DNA of 11,797 nucleotides from Dictyoglomaceae bacterium (GTDB lineage: Bacteria > Dictyoglomota > Dictyoglomia > Dictyoglomales > Dictyoglomaceae), in contig JAOADF010000102.1 in assembly GCA_026417425.1 (NCBI GenBank), positions 1-11,797 on the forward strand, given 5' to 3'. The stretch's first letter is position 1. Each line of letters opens with the position of its first letter. Both the position numbers and the translations under genes were made by a program. This document shows, one piece after another, positions 6,859 through 11,797 of this stretch. The notes below the pieces were generated by a model that saw only the letters and a program-made list of their open reading frames with translations, made no database searches and was not told the DNA's origin.

Positions 6859-7757
6859 TCTCTCTCACCTACTGTTTTAAGTTGAATAAAGGAAAGTATA
6901 GCAACAATTAGAACTAATATATAAGATATAGCTGAGGCATAACCAAAGTTAGGCGCATATTTAAAACATATATTGTATATATATACAGAAGGAGTTAACA
7001 AAGAATTCCCTGGACCTACACTTGATCCTGTTACGACTCCTGCTGCTAAATTCATAGGCTCGTCAAATAATTGTAAGGTTCCTATCGTAGACATAATAGT
7101 TGTGAATATAATTATAGGTTTTAAAAGAGGAATAGTTAATTTATAAAATTGTGTTATTTTATTTGCTCCATCTATCTCTGCTGCTTCATATATTTCGGTT
7201 GGAATATTTTGCAATCCTGCCAAATAAAATACCATATTGTAACCTGTCCATCTCCATGTAAGTGCAAAGATAAGGGTTACTTTAGCCCAGAAAGGATCAA
7301 GAAGCCATGGTATTGATTTAGAAATCAATCCTAAGGATAACAGAAATTTATTTATTAGACCATCAGTAGAAAACATCATTTTAAATAATACAGTATATGC
7401 TACAAGAGATGTAACTGCTGGAAGAAAAATAGCAGTTCTGAATAATCCACTAAACTTAATTCTTTTATCATTTAGAATCGTTGCTAATATTAAAGCTAAA
7501 AATAACATAATTGGAACTTGTATTATTAATATAGTAAGAGTATTTTTTAAAGCAAGGATAAAATTTGAGTCTTTAATAAGTCTTATATAATTTCCTAAGC
7601 CTAAAAATTCTTGTACTATTCCTCTGGTTGAGAAAGTAGAAAGATATAATGAGTAAACAATAGGATAGATTAGAAAAAGTGATAGTAAAGTTAGAGCAAA
7701 TATGATGAAAAACCAACCCCATAAATCAAGATATCTTTTATAGGAAATGATATTCAT
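6855..7757 (-). CDS. Sugar ABC transporter permease, MalF-like (CUT1)
   Basis: A 300-residue permease with about six membrane segments and an EAA loop at 191-210 (EAAEIDGANKITQFYKLTIP). The C-terminal segment (GYASAISYILVLIVAILSFIQL) is typical of LacF/UgpA-type CUT1 permeases, and there is no large periplasmic insert. The start is the ATG at 7757 with a strong SD (GGGAGGA) 7 bases upstream. It is separated from the binding-protein gene by 62 bases containing a GC-rich hairpin, which may set lower expression of the permeases than of the binding protein. General resemblance is to lactose/arabinose-type systems, but the substrate is not determined. Confidence 0.88.
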   Translation of the reverse strand: MNIISYKRYLDLWGWFFIIFALTLLSLFLIYPIVYSLYLSTFSTRGIVQEFLGLGNYIRLIKDSNFILALKNTLTILIIQVPIMLFLALILATILNDKRIKFSGLFRTAIFLPAVTSLVAYTVLFKMMFSTDGLINKFLLSLGLISKSIPWLLDPFWAKVTLIFALTWRWTGYNMVFYLAGLQNIPTEIYEAAEIDGANKITQFYKLTIPLLKPIIIFTTIMSTIGTLQLFDEPMNLAAGVVTGSSVGPGNSLLTPSVYIYNICFKYAPNFGYASAISYILVLIVAILSFIQLKTVGERE

Positions 7758-7780
7758 TATGTTTCCTCCCTTAAATTATG

Positions 7781-7808
7781 CCCGGGAGAGAAATAATTCT
7801 CCCCCGGG
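7781..7808 (-). terminator. GC-rich intercistronic hairpin between binding protein and permease genes
   Basis: The arms 7781-7792 and 7797-7808 form a 12-bp stem with one G-U wobble when read on the minus strand, capped by a 4-base loop. Each arm carries CCCGGG, very GC-rich for this DNA. On the minus strand no U-tract follows (CATAATTT), so it is more likely an mRNA-stabilising or attenuating element than a full terminator. The U-rich flank lies on the plus-strand side, where no gene reads toward it. Confidence 0.6.
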
Positions 7809-7819
7809 TTTTATCTTAT

Positions 7820-9091
7820 TTATTGACCAATTGTATTTTTTAGCTGAGCTTCTGCTTTCTTTAGAGCTTCCTCAACAGATAATTTCCCATTAAATACATC
7901 AGGCATTACACCCATGATAGCTGCATCTGCCTCATAAGTGTAAAGTCCAAAGTTTATAGCAGGTACTCGTTTCATCCAGCTTGAGAAATATGTAAATACT
8001 TTTTGTCCTCCAAAGAATGGGTCTTCTGCAGTATAAGCTGAACCTTTTTGTGCTGGAAGCCATGTTCCTACAGCACCTCTTTCAATTAGTATTTTCTGAT
8101 AGAAATCTACATCTTTAGCATATATCTGTTTTAAGAAATCTATTGCTACATCTCTATATTTTGAATTTTGAAGTACATACCAGCTTGAACCACCTAAATT
8201 AGAGGCATTAACTGCTCCAGGAAGGTTAAGTCTGGGTATAGGAAGTACTCCCCATTTACCACTTTGATCTTTTGCTGCTTTAATAGAACCAATAATCCAT
8301 ACTCCTGTAATTACAGAAGCCACTTCTCCATTATTGAAGGAGGCAACCCATTCATTCCAACCACTAATTTCTTTTGAAATTCCTGAGTCTCTTAATTTTT
8401 TATAAAGTTGAACTGCTTCTTTAAATACTGGGTTATTTACCATATTAATGTTTCCATCTTTATCAAAGTACCAACTTTTACAAGAATGTAATACTATTCT
8501 CATTAATCCTCCATCAAATGGATCTCCAGATGACATATACTTTCCAGTTTTCTGTTTTAGAGTTTTTCCGATTTCTATAAATTGGTCCCAAGTAATATTT
8601 TGAAGTTTGGCTACATCAATTCCTGCTTGTTTAAAGTAATCTCTTCTATAAAACCATCCTGTAACTCCTGAGTCAAAAGGAACTCCATATACTTTTCCTT
8701 TTAAAGTCATAAGTTGTACTTTATAAGGAGCAAATTCTTTATAGTTAAATTGATTAGTAAGATCGCTAAAAGATCCTGGATAAGATATTAAATATTTTTG
8801 AGCATTGTAATCTTCTATTAGAACTATTTCTGGAAGATTTGTTTTTACCCCTGAAGCAAGTACTGTGTTTAATTTTTGCTCTACATCTGCTTTTGCCATA
8901 CTAACTATGTCAAATTCTACATTAGGATTAATCTTTTTGTATCTTTCACTTGCCTCTTTCATTATTGGAATATTAAAATTAGGATCCCATGCCCAAATAG
9001 TAATTTTAGGTTTTTCTACTTGAGCATTTCCAAATGTAATTAGATATAGGAAAAACAAACTAATTAACACTAAACATAGAGATTTTTTCAT
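7820..9091 (-). CDS. Sugar ABC transporter, substrate-binding protein (family 1)
   Basis: A 423-residue extracellular solute-binding protein. It has a signal peptide with likely cleavage after GNA (residue 23) and no lipobox, so it should be periplasmic. The mature protein starts with ITIWAWDPNFN (30-40), the usual first strand of the family, followed by PEIVLIEDYN, YGVPFDSGVTGWFYRRD (substrate cleft and hinge), FNNGEVASVITGVW and GGSSWYVL. These are general CUT1 binding-protein features, with many aromatic residues suited to a carbohydrate ligand. The pattern is reminiscent of LacE/AraN-like proteins but I cannot name the sugar. It lies 56 bases after lacI and has a strong SD (GGAGGA) 7 bases before the ATG. 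No glycoside hydrolase gene is nearby to suggest the substrate. Confidence 0.88.
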   Translation of the reverse strand: MKKSLCLVLISLFFLYLITFGNAQVEKPKITIWAWDPNFNIPIMKEASERYKKINPNVEFDIVSMAKADVEQKLNTVLASGVKTNLPEIVLIEDYNAQKYLISYPGSFSDLTNQFNYKEFAPYKVQLMTLKGKVYGVPFDSGVTGWFYRRDYFKQAGIDVAKLQNITWDQFIEIGKTLKQKTGKYMSSGDPFDGGLMRIVLHSCKSWYFDKDGNINMVNNPVFKEAVQLYKKLRDSGISKEISGWNEWVASFNNGEVASVITGVWIIGSIKAAKDQSGKWGVLPIPRLNLPGAVNASNLGGSSWYVLQNSKYRDVAIDFLKQIYAKDVDFYQKILIERGAVGTWLPAQKGSAYTAEDPFFGGQKVFTYFSSWMKRVPAINFGLYTYEADAAIMGVMPDVFNGKLSVEEALKKAEAQLKNTIGQ

Positions 9092-9134
9092 GGCAAGATC
9101 CTCCTAAATTTAAAATTTTAAAATCTAAAAAGTT

Positions 9135-9147
9135 TTTTTCACCCCCT
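9135..9147 (-). promoter_or_regulatory. Orphan SD-like motif AGGGGGTGAAAAA after lacI
   Basis: The minus strand reads AGGGGGTGAAAAA immediately after the TAA stop of the lacI-type gene, about 45 bases before the next start. It is identical over 13 bases to the motif after ugpE (2894-2906). No start codon is suitably placed, so it is not an ordinary SD for a visible gene. Confidence 0.4.
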
Positions 9148-10155
9148 TTAAATAGTACTTTTTCTAATAACAAGTTCTTCAGGTATAACAATTTTCAATA
9201 CTGTGTCATAGGGATTAAGAATTTTATTATATAAACGGTCTACTGCGACTTTACCTAGGGTATCTCTAAACACTCTAACTGTAGTTAAGGGAGGATCTAA
9301 ATGAGCTGCCATGTCTATATCATCATTTCCTACAATTGAGATATCCTCTGGAATTCTTAACCCATATTCTTTTATTGCTCTAATTGCTCCAATTGCCGAA
9401 TGATCATTAGTACAATATACAGCAGTAAATTTTTTACCTTTACTTAAAATTTCTTTCATTGCCCTATATCCACCTTCTGGAAGTAAATCACTATAGGCAA
9501 TCAAGTCTGGATCGATAGGTCTTCCCATTCTTTCCAATGTAAAAATAAATCCTGCAGCTCTTTGAACTACATCATATTGATCCTGAGGACCGTCAATAAA
9601 GGCAATTTCTTGGTGTTTTTCAAGCAGAAATTTTGCCACTTTTGAAGCTCCATCAAAGGCATCGGTAGTAATACAATCAACTTTTAATTCTGGAAAGTAA
9701 TCTTCCATAACTACTGATGGAATCGATAATTTAAGAAGTTCTTCAACTAATTTAGGATTTGAAAGATTAACTAATAATAAAGCATCTACTTTTAAGTTCT
9801 TTACTTTTATAACTACTTCTTCAATTTTGTCATCTGTGTTAGGTACTACTGTGTATATGAGCCTTCCACCTAATTTTTCAGTTCTTTTTTGGGCTCCACT
9901 AAGAATTTTTGAGAAATATACGTTTTGTGTAGGATCATCTTCTAATTCTCTTATAACAAATCCTACAGTACCTATATTTCCTTTTTTCTTTATATCTAAT
10001 TCATATCCTAAGGTTGTTAATGCTTTAAGAACTTTTTCCCTTAATTCTTTATTTACATTATCTGCTTTATTAAGTACCCGCGATACAGTCCCGACAGAGA
10101 CACCTGCTTTTTTGGCAATATCTGAAATTGTAACTTTTTTCTTACTTCTTGGCAT
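9148..10155 (-). CDS. LacI-family transcriptional regulator
   Basis: A 335-residue DNA-binding repressor. The N-terminal helix-turn-helix and hinge are at about residues 8-30 (VTISDIAKKAGVSVGTVSRV then LN), the classic LacI signature. A periplasmic-binding-protein-like effector domain follows from about residue 60 (IGTVGFVIRE), with YFSKILSGAQ, DALLLVN, EIAFIDGP, AVYCTNDHSAIGA and ISIVGNDDI, all typical positions. It probably binds a sugar that relieves repression of the importer genes downstream. The frame is open to an ATG at 10173, but that codon sits at the predicted transcription start and lacks an SD; AAAGGA lies 9 bases before the ATG at 10155, which I use. It is the first gene of its operon, so it is probably autoregulated. 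Confidence 0.92.
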   Translation of the reverse strand: MPRSKKKVTISDIAKKAGVSVGTVSRVLNKADNVNKELREKVLKALTTLGYELDIKKKGNIGTVGFVIRELEDDPTQNVYFSKILSGAQKRTEKLGGRLIYTVVPNTDDKIEEVVIKVKNLKVDALLLVNLSNPKLVEELLKLSIPSVVMEDYFPELKVDCITTDAFDGASKVAKFLLEKHQEIAFIDGPQDQYDVVQRAAGFIFTLERMGRPIDPDLIAYSDLLPEGGYRAMKEILSKGKKFTAVYCTNDHSAIGAIRAIKEYGLRIPEDISIVGNDDIDMAAHLDPPLTTVRVFRDTLGKVAVDRLYNKILNPYDTVLKIVIPEELVIRKSTI

Positions 10156-10177
10156 ATTAAAACATCCTTTCATTTAA

Positions 10178-10206
10178 ATTATAATTTATTTTTATGAAAA
10201 TTTCAA
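10178..10206 (-). promoter_or_regulatory. Promoter of the lacI-sugar transporter operon
   Basis: The minus strand has TTGAAA (10201-10206) and a perfect TATAAT (10178-10183) separated by exactly 17 bases, a near-consensus housekeeping promoter. Predicted transcription starts near 10171, which rules against the ATG at 10173 as the lacI start. Confidence 0.8.
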
Positions 10207-10247
10207 GACATTTTTCTCATAATTTTAATGAATCTTTCATAAAGATT
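10191..10247. promoter_or_regulatory. Candidate LacI-type operator pair
   Basis: AATCTTT-CAT-AAAGATT (10231-10247) is a perfect 7+7 inverted repeat upstream of the -35. Its core TTTCATAAA recurs on the minus strand at 10191-10199, inside the -35/-10 spacer, where a bound repressor would block polymerase. Core centres are 44 bases apart, about four helical turns. The lack of the usual central CG makes assignment to the adjacent LacI protein tentative. Confidence 0.4.
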
Positions 10248-10362
10248 TAAAAGGGAAAAAAGAAAGTTCTATAGATTACTCAAGATGAAAAAAATTTTAT
10301 TTATAGAAGTTCCAATATTAAGCAAAATTCTACTGAAGAATTATATTCCTCGCTTAAGTGGA

Positions 10363-10645
10363 TTATTTTACAAAATGGACAAAGACTAAGATACCTTGAT
10401 TTAGGCACTTGGTATGGACATAGGCAAATAAGTCCTCCATAAGTATCACAGGAAACTCAAAGATATGAGGATGAAATAAAAAATTTCTCATCCATGCCAA
10501 TTCCAAAGCTTGGTCTTACTAAATTCCATGTATCTTACCATCTTTGAACTTTCTCTAAGAATTCTTCCTTTCCTAAGCAAAATTCCTCCCCATTATCCAT
10601 CCTTATATCTATTCTATGTCTGATATAAGGACATTGAGCACAGTC
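10363..10645 (-). pseudogene. Decayed IS481-like integrase-core transposase, C-terminal remnant
   Basis: The minus strand encodes fragments of the C-terminal part of a DDE integrase-core transposase. One frame reads HRIDIRMDNGEEFCLGKEEF, then LEKVQRW, a stop, DTWNLVRPSFGIGMDEK. After a frameshift the next frame reads FEFPVILMEDLFAYVHTK and ends at a stop at 10363-10365. The pattern 'HR-D--EEF---EEFL----W---WN--RPS-G-GM-' is typical of the end of IS481/rve-type transposases. The in-frame stop, the frameshift and the absence of the N-terminal and catalytic parts show it is dead. No terminal inverted repeats could be assigned. Family assignment is by eye. Confidence 0.55.
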
Positions 10646-10685
10646 TTAATTCTTTCTATCTTATTATACTGGTGCATCTCTCACT

Positions 10686-10716
10686 AACTATTTTTCTAAA
10701 AGAAAAATAGTTTTTT
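10686..10716 (+). terminator. AT-rich hairpin with T-tract, plus strand
   Basis: The arms 10686-10696 (AACTATTTTTC) and 10702-10712 form a perfect 11-bp stem with a 5-base loop, followed by four more T residues on the plus strand. This has intrinsic-terminator form, but no plus-strand gene precedes it, so it may be part of the decayed mobile element. Confidence 0.3.
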
Positions 10717-10846
10717 GTACCCCAGATTTTTTCTTTCTCCTTCAAAGGAAGATCTTTATCTTTAATAATTGCAGATAAAGGATTAAGCTATTTGAGAATA
10801 GTAGTAATATTATTTAATCGGAGTAATTATTGTATTTAATTTTAGT

Positions 10847-10852
10847 TATAAT
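10847..10852 (+). promoter_or_regulatory. Possible -10 element of the HEAT-repeat gene
   Basis: A perfect TATAAT lies 44 bases before the ATG at 10897. No good -35 or TG extension accompanies it, and TATAAT-like strings are common in such AT-rich DNA. Confidence 0.35.
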
Positions 10853-10896
10853 AATAAAACGATATATATGAGAAAATAGTAGGGGGAATTATAAAA

Positions 10897-11797
10897 ATGG
10901 ATTTAAATTTGCCTGATATAGAGAAAATGGAAAAAGAGGGAAATATAGAAGAACTGATTAAAGCCATAAATCATAGTGACCCCAATATAAGAAGAAAAGC
11001 TATATACTCTATAAGAAGACTTGGAGATAATCAAGCTATAGAATCAATTATTACTGCATTACAAGATATAGATTCTTCGGTCAGAAGAGCTGCAGCTTTA
11101 ACTCTTGCTAAGATTGGAGATAACAGAGCCATAGATTCTCTAATATTATCTTTAAGAGATATAAATCCATTTGTGCGAGAAGCATCCGCCTATGCTCTAG
11201 GAGAGATAAAAGATCAAAGAGCAATAGAACCACTGATTTTAGCTTTAAAGGACGAAGAAGCAGATGTTAGAGAAAAAGCTGCCTATGCTTTAGGAAAAAT
11301 TGGAGACTGGAGAGCAATAGAACCATTAATATCTGCTTTAAAAGACAAAAAAGCAAATGTTAGAGAAAAAGCTGCATTTGCCTTAGGAGAGATAGGAGAT
11401 GAAAGAGCTATAAGATCATTAATATTTGCCTTAGGAGATGCAGAATTTGCTGTAAGTAAAGCAGCGGAAGAAGCTCTAAAAAAGATAGATCCGATGTGGA
11501 AAAAGAAAAGTGAAACAAAAAGAATTGTTCCTGAAATTATCAAGTTGTTAAAAGATAAAGAGGCAAATTTAAGGAAAAAAGCTGCCTATATATTAGGAAA
11601 AATAGGGGATGAAAGAGCTATAGACCCACTAATCTCAGCTTTAAAAGATGAAGAGACAGATGTTAGAGAAGGTGCTGCTTTTGCCTTAGGAGAAATCAGA
11701 AATGAAAGAGCAATAGAACCATTAATATTTGCTTTAGAAGATTTGGATATTGATATAAGGAAATCAGTAAGAGAAGTTCTAAAAAAGATAGATCCAA
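10897..11797 (+). CDS. HEAT-repeat (PBS-lyase type) protein, 3' end outside window
   Basis: The first 300 codons of a gene that runs off the right edge; AGGGGGA lies 9 bases before the ATG. After a short N-terminal helix (MDLNLPDIEKMEKEGNIEEL) the protein is built of about 31-residue alpha-helical repeats of the form AIEPLIxALKD--xxVREKAAxALGxIGDxR. New units begin near residues 47, 78, 109, 140, 171, 210, 241 and 272, with one earlier degenerate unit, so at least nine are visible. Repeat 6 carries an 8-residue insert (KKIDPMWKKKSETKR). There is no signal peptide or membrane segment. Such superhelical repeats usually mediate protein binding, and some relatives act in bilin attachment; nothing here supports a lyase role in this organism. 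It faces away from lacI, and its partner is unknown. Confidence 0.88.
   Translation, partial: MDLNLPDIEKMEKEGNIEELIKAINHSDPNIRRKAIYSIRRLGDNQAIESIITALQDIDSSVRRAAALTLAKIGDNRAIDSLILSLRDINPFVREASAYALGEIKDQRAIEPLILALKDEEADVREKAAYALGKIGDWRAIEPLISALKDKKANVREKAAFALGEIGDERAIRSLIFALGDAEFAVSKAAEEALKKIDPMWKKKSETKRIVPEIIKLLKDKEANLRKKAAYILGKIGDERAIDPLISALKDEETDVREGAAFALGEIRNERAIEPLIFALEDLDIDIRKSVREVLKKIDP
11278..11795 (+). repeat. 303-bp higher-order repeat inside the HEAT-repeat gene
   Basis: Bases 11278-11492 and 11581-11795 are related copies offset by 303 bases (101 codons). Both begin GCTGCCTAT and both end TCTAAAAAAGATAGATCC (identical 18-mer at 11475-11492 and 11778-11795). Each unit spans three HEAT repeats plus the KKIDP insert, indicating internal duplication of a three-repeat block. 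Confidence 0.75.

Larger units (their letters stand above)
10248..10896. other. Intergenic stretch between lacI and the HEAT-repeat gene
   Basis: Apart from the transposase remnant (10363-10645), the hairpin at 10686-10712 and a -10-like site near the next gene, I see no gene here. An 8-bp inverted repeat (CTTTATCT, 10754-10761, and AGATAAAG, 10773-10780) has no U-tract and no clear role. Confidence 0.5.

Noticed and set aside
9827..10177. Plus-strand reading frame of 116 codons
   Set aside because: It is antisense to the LacI-type gene, including its helix-turn-helix region.
10754..10780. 8-bp inverted repeat considered as a terminator
   Set aside because: It has no T-tract on either strand and no gene ends beside it.
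11283..11543. Minus-strand reading frame of 86 codons with repeats
   Set aside because: Its repeats are the reverse of the HEAT repeats encoded on the plus strand.
11047..11797. Regular 93-base spacing considered as a tandem DNA array or CRISPR
   Set aside because: The period is 31 codons in a continuous reading frame with a HEAT consensus; units diverge at third positions and there are no unique spacers.

Overview
The window is AT-rich DNA with strong Shine-Dalgarno (SD) sites (GGAGG type), heavy use of AGA for Arg and ATA for Ile, and two solute-binding proteins whose signal peptides lack a lipobox cysteine. That combination fits a diderm, anaerobic thermophile. The gene mix resembles Dictyoglomus most, but this is recognition from general character, not a database match, and Thermotogae or thermophilic Firmicutes cannot be excluded.

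Layout from left to right. (1) The first 107 bases are the 5' end of a response-regulator gene on the minus strand. (2) From 199 to 4656, all on the minus strand, lies a ugp-type operon read right to left: ugpA and ugpE (permeases), ugpB (sn-glycerol-3-phosphate binding protein) and a secreted phytase/esterase-domain protein, closed by a hairpin at 154-189. (3) mgsA (methylglyoxal synthase) lies just upstream at 4841-5329, same strand, with its own extended -10 promoter; the 184-base gap to ugpA holds tandem heptamer repeats that resemble a Pho box. (4) A 700-base stretch at 5345-6042 has no convincing gene and looks like decayed coding DNA. (5) From 6043 to 10155, minus strand, a second operon reads lacI-type regulator, sugar-binding protein, MalF-like permease, MalG-like permease, driven by a near-consensus promoter at 10178-10206. 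(6) About 10250-10890 is non-coding and contains a broken IS481-like transposase remnant. (7) From 10897 to the right edge, plus strand, runs a HEAT-repeat protein gene with at least nine repeats and no stop inside the window.

How the genes may work together. UgpABE imports glycerol-3-phosphate (and perhaps glycerophosphodiesters). The secreted phytase-like protein could release phosphate or organophosphates outside the cytoplasm. MgsA turns dihydroxyacetone phosphate, the oxidation product of glycerol-3-phosphate, into methylglyoxal plus free phosphate. Together this looks like a phosphate-scavenging locus, a view supported by the Pho-box-like repeats between mgsA and ugpA. The second operon is a separate, LacI-controlled CUT1 sugar importer of unknown substrate. 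Neither importer has its ATPase here, so both must borrow one encoded elsewhere.

Several start codons were chosen from SD spacing and promoter position: ugpE at 3776, ugpA at 4656, mgsA at 5329 and lacI at 10155, each downstream of the longest possible reading-frame start.
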